DNA from: Scatolibacter rhodanostii
Lineage (GTDB): Bacteria; Bacillota; Clostridia; Oscillospirales; Acutalibacteraceae
Length of the DNA stretch: 64,000 nucleotides
Reading direction: 5' to 3'
NCBI RefSeq assembly: GCF_900197595.1
Contig: NZ_FZLO01000004.1
Span: forward strand, 1 to 64,000
Part shown: one piece after another, positions 38,524 through 46,926 of the stretch
How positions within the stretch are numbered: position 1 is the stretch's first letter
Layout: every line of letters begins with the position of its first letter
Made by a program: the position numbers and the translations under genes
Notes under the pieces: model-generated
Told to the model about the DNA's origin: nothing
Seen by the model: only the letters and a program-made list of their open reading frames with translations
The model's database searches: none

Positions 38524-38551
38524 AGACATCTCCCAAAATCCTGTAATTTCC

Positions 38552-38580
38552 TTGCAAAGCCATTCTCTGTGATGTATCAT
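38552..38580 (+). promoter_or_regulatory. Candidate prmA promoter
   Basis: TTGCAA (38552-38557) and TATCAT (38575-38580) with a 17-base spacer, about 40 bases before prmA. Confidence 0.5.
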
Positions 38581-38620
38581 ATATACTAACGCTACTTTTA
38601 ATAGAACGGAGATTTATAAG

Positions 38621-39547
38621 ATGAATGATAACTGGACCGAAATTATAATAGAAATTCCTGCTGAAAAAGTGGACGAGGCTGGTGCCATTGCAAACATGGT
38701 GGTCCCTTATGGCATTTATATTGAAGATTACTCCAATTTAGAAGAAGAAACGCTTGAAATTGCCCATATTGACCTCATTGATGAAGATTTGCTCCAAAAG
38801 GACCGTACAAAAGCGTGGATTCACCTATATATCAGCCCAGAAGAAAACCCAAATGAAGCTATCTCGTTTTTGCAGGAGCGCCTAACAAGCTGTGATATCA
38901 TTAATACAATTTCGACTGACTTGTGCCACATGGAAGATTGGCTAAACAATTGGAAGAAATATTTCAAGCCGATTCCCGTTGGTGAAAAGCTTTTGATTCG
39001 CCCCATTTGGGAAGAAGAATTTGAAAATCCTGACAATCGCAAAGTGTTAGACCTTGAACCCGGACTGGCTTTCGGCACAGGGACACACGAGACCACCCGT
39101 CTTTGCATGGAGCTAATTGAGCGCTACCTCAAAGAAGGTGACAAGTTTTTGGACGTTGGCTGCGGCAGCGGTATTCTTTCTATCGCCGCTTTACTGCTTG
39201 GCGCAGAATCGGCAATTGGTGTCGACATTGATGCACTAGCCGTGAAAACAGCAATTGAAAATGCTGAAAACAACCATGTTGCTGACAAGTTTACAGGCAT
39301 TTGCGGCAATTTGGCAGAAGAGATTAACGGCAAATTCTCTGTGATTGCTGCCAACATTGTCGCTGATATTGTGATTCTTCTTTCCAGAGATGTTCCTCAA
39401 TATATGAACCCTGACACTGTGTATATTATTAGCGGCATCATTGACACGAGAGAAGATGATATTTTGAGCGCTATTTCTGACCGCTTTGAGATTTTAGAGC
39501 GAAGAGAAGAACGTGGCTGGGTAGCCATGGCTCTTCGCCTGAAATAA
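38621..39547 (+). CDS. prmA: Ribosomal protein L11 methyltransferase
   Basis: A 308-residue SAM-dependent methyltransferase that trimethylates L11. The N-terminal L11-binding domain (about 1-100) precedes the linker EDWLNNWKKYFKPIPVGE, and the Rossmann domain contains LAFGTGTHETTRLC, the SAM motif FLDVGCGSGILSIAA near residue 175 and the catalytic-loop motif AANIVADI. The length is normal for Firmicutes. CGGAG precedes the ATG. It is followed by a gap that contains the 39586-39683 inverted-repeat element. Confidence 0.96.
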   Translation: MNDNWTEIIIEIPAEKVDEAGAIANMVVPYGIYIEDYSNLEEETLEIAHIDLIDEDLLQKDRTKAWIHLYISPEENPNEAISFLQERLTSCDIINTISTDLCHMEDWLNNWKKYFKPIPVGEKLLIRPIWEEEFENPDNRKVLDLEPGLAFGTGTHETTRLCMELIERYLKEGDKFLDVGCGSGILSIAALLLGAESAIGVDIDALAVKTAIENAENNHVADKFTGICGNLAEEINGKFSVIAANIVADIVILLSRDVPQYMNPDTVYIISGIIDTREDDILSAISDRFEILERREERGWVAMALRLK

Positions 39548-39585
39548 ATTTAATTTTCGGACTTTCCCGTACCAATATACCCAAC

Positions 39586-39683
39586 AAAAATTCCACTGAA
39601 AAATGACATCAGGCAAAACCCCATTAATGCTTTACTGATTTTGGAGTATTCTAACGCCCCGTCACTGTTTTCAGTGGAATTTT
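39586..39683. repeat. Inverted-repeat element of about 98 bp, possible mini-element or RNA structure
   Basis: The 16-base sequence ending at 39602 (AAAATTCCACTGAAAA) returns as its exact reverse complement at 39668-39683, with a further TGAC/GTCA pair inside. About 65 bases lie between. Near its right half are two diverged direct copies of a 24-base stretch, at 39631-39655 and 39692-39716. It lies between prmA and a GNAT gene, is too open for an ordinary terminator and has no coding potential. Confidence 0.55.
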
Positions 39684-39732
39684 ACTACGGTTTTACTGTT
39701 TGCGGAGAATCTAAACAGAGAGGATGAGTTTT

Positions 39733-40278
39733 ATGATTTTAGAAACAAATCGGCTTTTACTGCGCCCTTTTCAGCAGAAAGATCTACAAGATTTTTATGA
39801 CTACGCCAAACATCCCGATGTGGGCCCTCATGCCGGATGGAAACCACATGAAAATCTTGCAGACTCACAAGAAATCCTAAATATTTTTATGACAAGCACT
39901 ACCGATACTATCTTTGCTATCGTCTTAAAAGAAAACAATAAAGTCATTGGCTCTGTGGGGATTCATCCTGACAATCACCGCCCTAAAATTCCAAGTTGTA
40001 AAATGCTTGGCTATGTGCTTTCTGCTGACTATTGGGGACAAGGAATCATGACCGAAGCCGCTCGCGCTGTCATCGACCATCTTTTTTCAGATAAATCCTT
40101 TGCACTTGTTTCTTGCGCTCATTTTCCTTTTAATCAGCGTTCTAAGCGCGTCATAGAAAAGTGTGGTTTTGTATATGAGGGCTGTTTTCGTCATGCCTAT
40201 CCCCTCCACAATGGAGAGATTGTAGATGAATGCTGTTATTCTATGACACGTGAAGATTATCTGCATGCTAAAGTCTAA
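39733..40278 (+). CDS. GNAT-family N-acetyltransferase, RimJ/RimL type
   Basis: A 181-residue acetyltransferase beginning ILETNRLLLRPFQQKD, the classic RimJ/RimL opening. The acetyl-CoA loop is LSADYWGQGIMTEAAR (near residue 100), and the C-terminal motif is KRVIEKCGFVYEG. ATG 39724 directly abuts the AGAGAGG ribosome site, so the ATG at 39733 is chosen. It is one of two such enzymes in the window (see 1951-2562) and differs clearly from the other. The substrate, whether ribosomal protein, amino acid or drug, is unknown. Confidence 0.85.
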   Translation: MILETNRLLLRPFQQKDLQDFYDYAKHPDVGPHAGWKPHENLADSQEILNIFMTSTTDTIFAIVLKENNKVIGSVGIHPDNHRPKIPSCKMLGYVLSADYWGQGIMTEAARAVIDHLFSDKSFALVSCAHFPFNQRSKRVIEKCGFVYEGCFRHAYPLHNGEIVDECCYSMTREDYLHAKV

Positions 40279-40343
40279 AGGCGAAACATCCATTGGCTAA
40301 TTTACCACTCGGTCAGGTTTATTGTCACATAGCTTCTAAATAC

Positions 40344-40394
40344 AAAAAAGGAACACAGCTTGCTGTAATAAAAAGCAAGCTGTGTTCCTTTTTT
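40344..40394. terminator. Bidirectional terminator between converging genes
   Basis: A 21-bp stem (40344-40364 with 40374-40394) with A run on one side and T run on the other. It serves the GNAT gene (plus) and the sbcDC-MBL operon (minus). Confidence 0.95.
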
Positions 40395-40405
40395 CTTTTA
40401 TTGTC

Positions 40406-41098
40406 TCATATAATGCTGATGCAATCTCCATCGGCTTCAACATTCAACATTCTTTCCGCATATTGTGGAAATCTTTTCTTAAAAGCCGGCACAACCGAGA
40501 AATCACCCCACATATGCATCGGAACCACTTGCTTTGGATTGACTTCTTCTATAAATAATTGCATACTTAATGAAAAATTTTCCTCTTGTCTGGGGTCAAG
40601 CGGCACAAAAGCCAAATCAATTTCTGTTCCTTTTAAACGCTCAATTTCTTGTGTATAAGCCTCTAACATTTGACGGTTTTGATGAGCAGAAGCACCGCTC
40701 CACACCCATGCATTTAAGTCACCGGCATGATAAATCGTCTGCCCGTTGCTTTTGATTAAAAACGCCACGCCTAAATCGGTTGACTGCAAGGTTTCTATCT
40801 CACAATCTGGTAAGGCAACGGTCTGATAGGGCGATACAAAAGTAGTCTTTTGCCGGTAGATTTCAGGAACTCTATTCGCAAAAATATCATCTGACAGTAC
40901 AAACTGCACATTTTCAAAGTCTTTTACCGCTTCAAAGACTTTTTCAGAAAAATGGTCACCATGTGAATGACTGGCTAGCACATATAAAACCTTTTCTTTG
41001 TCTACACTGGGCACATCTCCCTCGTAGTAGTCAAATAAGAAGTTTGCCTTGTCTGTTTCCAGTAAAAAGCTGCTATGCTTGATAAAATGAATTTTCAT
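40406..41098 (-). CDS. Metallo-beta-lactamase-fold hydrolase
   Basis: A 230-residue MBL-fold protein. The metal motif SHSHGDHFS (near residue 45) and later ligands in IYHAGDLNAW and VPMHMWGDF are present. It resembles the UlaG-like/YtkL group of L-ascorbate-6-phosphate lactonase-type hydrolases, but the true substrate is unknown. It is last in a minus-strand operon 27 bases after sbcC, followed by a strong terminator. A nuclease role with SbcCD is conceivable from position alone; nothing in the sequence shows it. Confidence 0.85.
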   Translation of the reverse strand: MKIHFIKHSSFLLETDKANFLFDYYEGDVPSVDKEKVLYVLASHSHGDHFSEKVFEAVKDFENVQFVLSDDIFANRVPEIYRQKTTFVSPYQTVALPDCEIETLQSTDLGVAFLIKSNGQTIYHAGDLNAWVWSGASAHQNRQMLEAYTQEIERLKGTEIDLAFVPLDPRQEENFSLSMQLFIEEVNPKQVVPMHMWGDFSVVPAFKKRFPQYAERMLNVEADGDCISII

Positions 41099-41125
41099 TA
41101 TTTTTCTTCCTCCCTAATTACTTTT

Positions 41126-43858
41126 TTATTTTTTAATGCTAGCTCGAGCAAAACCACCTGCACTGCTTTGCACCACAATTTGTGAAGAAACACGTTGTTT
41201 CAACTCACTGACGTGAGAAATAATGCCAATCATACGCCCGCTTTCACGCAAAACTGCAATCGCTTTCATCGCTACATCAAGCGTTTCTTGGTCTAATGAG
41301 CCAAAACCCTCGTCAATAAAAAGAGCATCCATACGCACTGCCCCTGAATTACGCTGCACCACATCAGAAAGCCCAAATGCCAGCGACAAAGAAGCTAAAA
41401 ACTGTTCACCGCCTGACAGCGTTTCTATTGAGCGTTTTTGCATGGATTGTCCATCCAATACCTCTAAATCAAGTCCGCTAATAGCATTGCCGCCTGAAGG
41501 TTCTTCTTTGCGGCAAAGGCGATAGCGTCCACGGCTTAGCGTAGCAAAAAAGCGATTGGCATACACAAGAATTTCATCCAGCATAATCCGCAAAACATAT
41601 TGCAAAATGGGCATCTTATAGGGATTGTTGCCCGACAATGATTGTGATATCTTGGCTGATTCAACATACCTTGCTTCCATTTTCATGAGCTGTTCGCTCC
41701 AGCTCTGTATCGTCTTTCGTATGCTTATCATTGATTCAAGCCTTGCTGTGGCATTGCCGAGCTGCTCTGATATTTGCAAGCTTTCTGCGCGGTACGCCTC
41801 TGTTTGCTGCTTTAATTGTATATAATCCGGCGGTGCACTTTCCGTCCATTTCTGCTGATGAACAAAGAAATCTTGCTCTGCCTTTTGATAAATTTCCTGT
41901 GCTGAGCGCAATAACGCTGCGGTTTCTTTTTCTTTCTGCACGGCAGAATCATAAAACTGTCTTATTTTTTCGCTTTGGGCGGATACGTCTTGATACTCTT
42001 TCTCTTTTAAGCGAATGGCCTCTATCAACTGTTGCATCTGTTCTTCGCCCTTAAAATCTGTAGGAAGTGTTTTTAGCAAAGCCTCTGCCTGCCATTGCAT
42101 CGACTGCATTTGCGCTTGTTGTTCTTGAAGCTGTTCTTTTATTTCTTCTTCTTTTGTTTGATATTCGACAAGTCGATTTTTTGCTTTCGGTAAAGAATCA
42201 GCCACTTTTTTATGTGCCAATCTTTCTTTTTGCAAGGCTTCAATTTGCACACTCAGCTCTTGGCTATCAAGACTGCTATCTACTCCAAGTTCTGCTTTCT
42301 GCAATTCATATTGCTCTTGTATAAGCTTGCCTTGATTCTTTAGGTATTCACAATCTTTCTGATTTTGAATGCTTTCTCTCTCCGCTTTGCTTTTTTGCCC
42401 ACGCAGTATCGCAATCGTGTTGAGTAAATCAGGTTCTTCTTCATGCAAAGCTAGATTCGGGTGATGAAGTGAACCGCAAACAGGACAAGGTTCTCCTTGT
42501 ACCAGTTCACCGGCCAATTCAGCAGCTTTGTTGTTTTGCAAAACAGCTTCTTTTTGTGCCAAACTCTCTGAAACGGTTTGAAGAAGTACGTGTTTCTCCT
42601 CTGCTTGTTTTTCAGCAAGCTTTATCTTTTGAAGAAAGTCCTCTTTTTGCTTTTGCAGTTCCTTCCATTTTTGTAGCTGCTCGCTTTTTTTCTCCAACTC
42701 TGTAATTTGTTCCAACAAGATTGGCCATTTCTGTGCTGATTCTTCAGCTTCTGCTACATATTTTTTGCCGATTATCATTTTCTCTTTTAACTGCTCGTGT
42801 ATTGTCTGCTCTTCTTGTATGAATTTTCTTGTCTTCTCTGCTTCTTGAAGTAGTGCAGCCGCTTTTTTTTGTGTAGTCATAAGACTTTGTACTGTTGTAT
42901 ATTTCTCTTCTAACAGTGTTTTTTCTTGTGCTACCTGTGTCGCTTTTTTTCTCAAGACTTCACTTTCAGTTTTTTGAATTTCTGCTTTTTGTCGCAGTTC
43001 TTCGGCTTGCTGTGCTTGTTGGTTTGATTCCTGCTGCTTATGAGCTGCCTCTTTTCTGATTTTATCAGCACGTACCCAATTTTCAGCTAAAGCAAGGCTG
43101 CTTGCGCTTTTCTCCAACTGCTCAGCTAATATTTTCTTTTGATTTTCTAACTGCATTTTGGTGTCGTTTGCCTGTTTTTCAGCCAATTTTAACTCTTCTT
43201 CAGAGGCAAGATTCTCTTTTTCTAACAGAGATTTTCGAAAACTTGAAAGCTCTTTCATACTCTCAGAGAGCTTTCTTGTAGAGGCAGCTGCCTTTTCTGC
43301 TAGCACTTTCCATTTATGTACCGAAAAAAGTGTTTCCAGCATTTCTCCCTTTTCTTTGGAACTTGCCCGCAAAAATCGGAGAAAATCCCCCTGTGGCAAT
43401 ACAATAACTTGCGAAAATTGTTCACAGGTCAAATGCAAAATCTCTTCTGCTTTTTTCCGCACAGCCGTTTCTGCTCCGCTGGCTAGCAGTTTCCACTTCT
43501 CTTCTTGCCAGATAAAACACTCATGTTTGTCGCGGGTGATATAATCCTCTGTACCTCGTTTCAAACTGCGGTAAAGTTCACGGCGAAAGCAATATCTTTC
43601 TTTTCCCACTTGAAAATCAAATTCTACTATAGTTGGTGTTTCATCCTCGGCACTAACACAGCGCATACTTTTGAAATCACGACGTCCCCCTGTTGATTTG
43701 CAGTAAAGCGCAAAACACATGGCGTCTAAAATTGTGGTCTTTCCTCCACCTGTTGCACCCGATATCAAGAAAAGAGATTCTTCTAAATCAGAAAATACAA
43801 TTTGGCTTTCTTGTAAATAAGGACCAAAAGCCTGCCATTTTAGTTGAATCGGTTTCAT
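41126..43858 (-). CDS. sbcC: Exonuclease subunit SbcC, SMC-like ATPase
   Basis: A 910-residue Rad50-like ATPase that works with SbcD on DNA ends and hairpins. Residues 1-200 hold Walker A GATGGGKTT, long coiled coils follow, and a zinc hook CPVCG lies near residue 459. The C-terminal lobe has the ABC signature LSGGEQFLASLSLAFG and Walker B/D-loop IDEGFGSLDQETLD. Glu/Gln/Lys-rich heptads fill about 200-740. The ATG overlaps the sbcD stop as ATGA, which implies coupled translation. The length is slightly short for the family. Confidence 0.96.
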   Translation of the reverse strand: MKPIQLKWQAFGPYLQESQIVFSDLEESLFLISGATGGGKTTILDAMCFALYCKSTGGRRDFKSMRCVSAEDETPTIVEFDFQVGKERYCFRRELYRSLKRGTEDYITRDKHECFIWQEEKWKLLASGAETAVRKKAEEILHLTCEQFSQVIVLPQGDFLRFLRASSKEKGEMLETLFSVHKWKVLAEKAAASTRKLSESMKELSSFRKSLLEKENLASEEELKLAEKQANDTKMQLENQKKILAEQLEKSASSLALAENWVRADKIRKEAAHKQQESNQQAQQAEELRQKAEIQKTESEVLRKKATQVAQEKTLLEEKYTTVQSLMTTQKKAAALLQEAEKTRKFIQEEQTIHEQLKEKMIIGKKYVAEAEESAQKWPILLEQITELEKKSEQLQKWKELQKQKEDFLQKIKLAEKQAEEKHVLLQTVSESLAQKEAVLQNNKAAELAGELVQGEPCPVCGSLHHPNLALHEEEPDLLNTIAILRGQKSKAERESIQNQKDCEYLKNQGKLIQEQYELQKAELGVDSSLDSQELSVQIEALQKERLAHKKVADSLPKAKNRLVEYQTKEEEIKEQLQEQQAQMQSMQWQAEALLKTLPTDFKGEEQMQQLIEAIRLKEKEYQDVSAQSEKIRQFYDSAVQKEKETAALLRSAQEIYQKAEQDFFVHQQKWTESAPPDYIQLKQQTEAYRAESLQISEQLGNATARLESMISIRKTIQSWSEQLMKMEARYVESAKISQSLSGNNPYKMPILQYVLRIMLDEILVYANRFFATLSRGRYRLCRKEEPSGGNAISGLDLEVLDGQSMQKRSIETLSGGEQFLASLSLAFGLSDVVQRNSGAVRMDALFIDEGFGSLDQETLDVAMKAIAVLRESGRMIGIISHVSELKQRVSSQIVVQSSAGGFARASIKK

Positions 43859-44997
43859 TGCTCCTCCTCCCTTACGCCGTGCATGGTAGCATTAAACCAC
43901 TTTTCTTCAGCCTCGCCACTCTCCATTTGGCATATTTCAGACAAAAACGAGGTGAATATCGTCAAATCATCCTGCTGTTTTCGGCTTTCAATCTGCTGGG
44001 TAGCGGCGGTTTCTGCCACCCAGCGGTTACTGACCGCCAACAAATTGGGGTAATATTCTCGCAAACGTTCGGCCGCCAACAACACGGGATTTTTATCTAA
44101 CAATTCAATCTCGACATAATCTTCTTTGCCTTCATCAGTTGGATTTTCTTTCGCTTGTTTCATTAAATCTGAAAACTCCCCGCTAATGCGTCTAACCTCT
44201 CTTAGCGGTTTAATTTGCACCAGTTCTGTCTCGATATTCGCTTTGGTTAGATTGAGCTTAACAAAAGATTTTTTATGGTGTTGCTCATCTACTGAATATT
44301 TCAACGGTGAACCTGCATATCGTCCATTCTTTCCAGCCTTTTGTGCTTTGTGCAGATGTCCAAGTGCAACGTAATCAAAATCCTCCCAAATGTCTGCCGA
44401 AACCTCTGCACTGCCGCCTACCCACAAACCACTTTCAGAGTCAGAGGTTAATGAACCGGCTACAAAGCAATGTGAAACCAAAACTTTGGTTGAACCATCT
44501 TCAAATTTATCCTTTAACAACGCAACAGCTCGGCGCATACAGGCCGACTCTCCTTTTAAACTATCATCCTGAAAATAATCTCGTACCACCGAGGGGTCAA
44601 GATAAGGAAGAAGAAAAATCTGTGCTTTTTCTCCATCTTTTTCCCATGTAATTGGGACTTGAGCGTCATCTAAATTCGTAGAAATATACACTCCGCTCCG
44701 GCGCAATAGTTCTTTGGCAAGTGCCATTCTCTCTGCTCCATCATGATTGCCTGCAATAATAGCCACTGGAATTTTCAGCTGTGTCATCTGTGTGAGAAAA
44801 TGGTCAAATAACTGAATCGCTTCTGTCGAAGCGATTTGACGGTCATAGATATCTCCTGCAATGATGAGAAGATCGGGAGATTCCTCTGCCAATTGCGGAT
44901 ATAGCATTTTATTTAAAAAATATTTTTGATCCTCCAACAAGCTTCTGCCATATAGCATACGCCCTAAATGCCAATCGGATGTATGAAAAATTTTCAT
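43855..44997 (-). CDS. sbcD: Exonuclease subunit SbcD, Mre11-like nuclease
   Basis: The 380-residue Mn-dependent nuclease of the SbcCD complex. Phosphoesterase motifs are in order: HTSDWHLGR (motif I, residues 5-13), AGDIYDR (II), AGNHDGAER (III), and further His residues in VSHCFVAG and LGHLHKAQ. The C-terminal capping region binds SbcC. It is the first gene of the sbcD-sbcC-MBL operon, with a GGAAGAGGAT-type ribosome site and an extended -10 promoter about 200 bases upstream. Confidence 0.95.
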   Translation of the reverse strand: MKIFHTSDWHLGRMLYGRSLLEDQKYFLNKMLYPQLAEESPDLLIIAGDIYDRQIASTEAIQLFDHFLTQMTQLKIPVAIIAGNHDGAERMALAKELLRRSGVYISTNLDDAQVPITWEKDGEKAQIFLLPYLDPSVVRDYFQDDSLKGESACMRRAVALLKDKFEDGSTKVLVSHCFVAGSLTSDSESGLWVGGSAEVSADIWEDFDYVALGHLHKAQKAGKNGRYAGSPLKYSVDEQHHKKSFVKLNLTKANIETELVQIKPLREVRRISGEFSDLMKQAKENPTDEGKEDYVEIELLDKNPVLLAAERLREYYPNLLAVSNRWVAETAATQQIESRKQQDDLTIFTSFLSEICQMESGEAEEKWFNATMHGVREEEQ

Positions 44998-45047
44998 GTT
45001 ATCCTCTTCCTCCTTTATATTGTAGAAGAAAATTAAGAAATTAGCCC

Positions 45048-45076
45048 TTTAAAAAGAGCTTGAAAGACGGTATAAT
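45048..45076 (+). promoter_or_regulatory. Candidate dacF promoter
   Basis: TTTAAA (45048-45053) and TATAAT (45071-45076) with a 17-base spacer, 280 bases before dacF. The 44998-45354 gap also contains an imperfect stem-loop at 45123-45153 (GTGAG...CTCAC with an inner AATAGA/TCTATT pair) and the sbcD promoter. Confidence 0.4.
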
Positions 45077-45204
45077 AAAACTTGTACGTTTAAGAATGCA
45101 ATTTTTAAACTTTTGTGTTATTGTGAGAAAATAGAATTATCTCTATTGCTCACATGGATTGCATTTAAAACAGTTTTGCTTTAAATCTAGGTTGGTTAGA
45201 TTCT

Positions 45205-45213
45205 ATTATACCA
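45205..45213 (-). promoter_or_regulatory. sbcD promoter, extended -10 only
   Basis: TGG-TATAAT on the minus strand without a clear -35. Transcription would start about 200 bases before sbcD. Confidence 0.5.
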
Positions 45214-45354
45214 TGAAGTAACTATGTCGCACACAATAAAATATACTTTATTAAACTGATTTTTTACTATACATACGCCGTCTCGCTATCTCTACTATTA
45301 TCTTACACAGTCATTTCTCTATGGAAATCTCTTGACTGGAAAGGATCTGAATCT

Positions 45355-46755
45355 ATGCTTAAAAAAATCTCTTCTCTTCTTCTCGCACTGACAATTACCT
45401 TGTCTACTTTTGCGCTGAAAGCATCCGCAGAAGGTTTTCCGTATACGTTTAACGACGGTGCTCCACATTCAAAATCTATTCTCATGCTGAATGTAGACAC
45501 TGATTCTGTTGTCTATGCGAATAACCCTGACGAACAGCTTTCTATCGCCTCTCTAACCAAGATTATGACGTATATTGTAGCATACGAAAATATCCCTGAT
45601 ATTGAGACCACCGTGATTACCATTCCGCAAAGTGTGGCTGATGATTTAGCCAACACAGGAAGTTCCCTTGCTAAAATTGAGGTTGGAGAAGAATTGACAG
45701 GCTTACAGCTTTTAAATTTGATGATGATTCCCTCAGGAAATGATGCTGCTTTATCTTTGGCAAAATATGTGGATGGCCTACAACTGACGCCCACTTCGCT
45801 CGGCATAGAAAACGCTGAAAATCCTGACACACCTCTCACTTTTGTTGATTTGATGAACAGGAAAGCCAAAGAGCTCGGTTGTGAAAACACTCACTTTGTC
45901 AACCCCCACGGACTTTATGACCCCGAGCACTATTCAACCGCACGCGATATGATGAAGATTGTGCAATATGCGCGCAGCTTGCCTAAATTTACACAAATCA
46001 CTGGTCAAACTTATTATGAACTGCCCCCCACAAACATGAGAAGTGAACCACTGACGGTTTATACCACCAACCGTTTACTCTTACAAAACGGTGACCCTGA
46101 TTATTACTACCCTTATGCAACGGGCATTAAGACTGGTTCTCTCGACCAATCAGGATATTGTCTAGCCTCCTCCGCTGTTTATGAAGGCTACACCTATTTA
46201 ATCGTAGCATTGGGCAGTCCTTATATCGATGCAAACGGCGAACATATTGAAGAGCAAGGCGAAATGTTAGACTCATATGAACTCTATAAATGGGCCTTTA
46301 CACAGTTGCAATTAAAAACGGTTGCGACTACCGGACAGCTTATGGCAGATGTCGAACTAAACTATGCTTGGCGCAAAAATCGAATTCAACTGGTTGCCGG
46401 AGAAGATGTTACGGTTATTCTTCCTAATGAAGTAGAGATTTCTAGCATGATTACCACCTTGGATATTCCAGACAGCGTAGACGCACCTGTTAAAAAGGGT
46501 GACATTGTTGGTACTGCCACCTTGAGTTATGCTGATGAAAAAGTGGCCACTGTTTCTTTAGTCGCTGCTGAATCAGTAGAACGCAGTGACGTTATGCTGA
46601 CCTTAGAACAAGGCAAATCAATTTTCACCTCAGGTTGGTTTAAGCTGTTGGCAGGCGGCATTCTTTTACTGATTATTATTTACATTATTCTAACCATTGT
46701 ACATAATAAACGGCGCAAACAGCGTACAAGCGTGCGACGTTACCGCGATATGTGA
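45355..46755 (+). CDS. dacF: D-alanyl-D-alanine carboxypeptidase, DacF/PBP5 type
   Basis: A 466-residue low-molecular-weight PBP that trims the terminal D-Ala from peptidoglycan stem peptides. It has a signal peptide (about 1-25, KASA), then the catalytic motifs SLTK (Ser66-Lys69), SGN in IPSGNDAAL and KTG in GIKTGSLDQ. A beta-rich C-terminal domain (about 325-420) and a final membrane helix (about 425-448) with a very basic tail anchor it. AAAGGAT lies nine bases before the ATG. In spore formers such enzymes act in growth or in spore cortex modification; the sequence does not tell which. Confidence 0.93.
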   Translation: MLKKISSLLLALTITLSTFALKASAEGFPYTFNDGAPHSKSILMLNVDTDSVVYANNPDEQLSIASLTKIMTYIVAYENIPDIETTVITIPQSVADDLANTGSSLAKIEVGEELTGLQLLNLMMIPSGNDAALSLAKYVDGLQLTPTSLGIENAENPDTPLTFVDLMNRKAKELGCENTHFVNPHGLYDPEHYSTARDMMKIVQYARSLPKFTQITGQTYYELPPTNMRSEPLTVYTTNRLLLQNGDPDYYYPYATGIKTGSLDQSGYCLASSAVYEGYTYLIVALGSPYIDANGEHIEEQGEMLDSYELYKWAFTQLQLKTVATTGQLMADVELNYAWRKNRIQLVAGEDVTVILPNEVEISSMITTLDIPDSVDAPVKKGDIVGTATLSYADEKVATVSLVAAESVERSDVMLTLEQGKSIFTSGWFKLLAGGILLLIIIYIILTIVHNKRRKQRTSVRRYRDM

Positions 46756-46770
46756 TTTTTATACTGAATC

Positions 46771-46815
46771 AAACAGGGAGCTTGCCGTATAAAATATGGT
46801 AAGCTCCCTGTTTTT
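46771..46815 (+). terminator. dacF terminator
   Basis: A 20-bp stem containing two G-U pairs (46771-46790 with 46794-46813) with a three-base loop and a five-base T run, 15 bases after dacF. Confidence 0.9.
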
Positions 46816-46926
46816 GCATAGATTTTTTATCGTGCTTCGTTTCCTGTCTTACAACAAATTGGTAACTAAACCAGTTCCTATTTTTTGAAGTTAATTGGCT
46901 GCGAATATAAACTAAGTAAGGCATTC

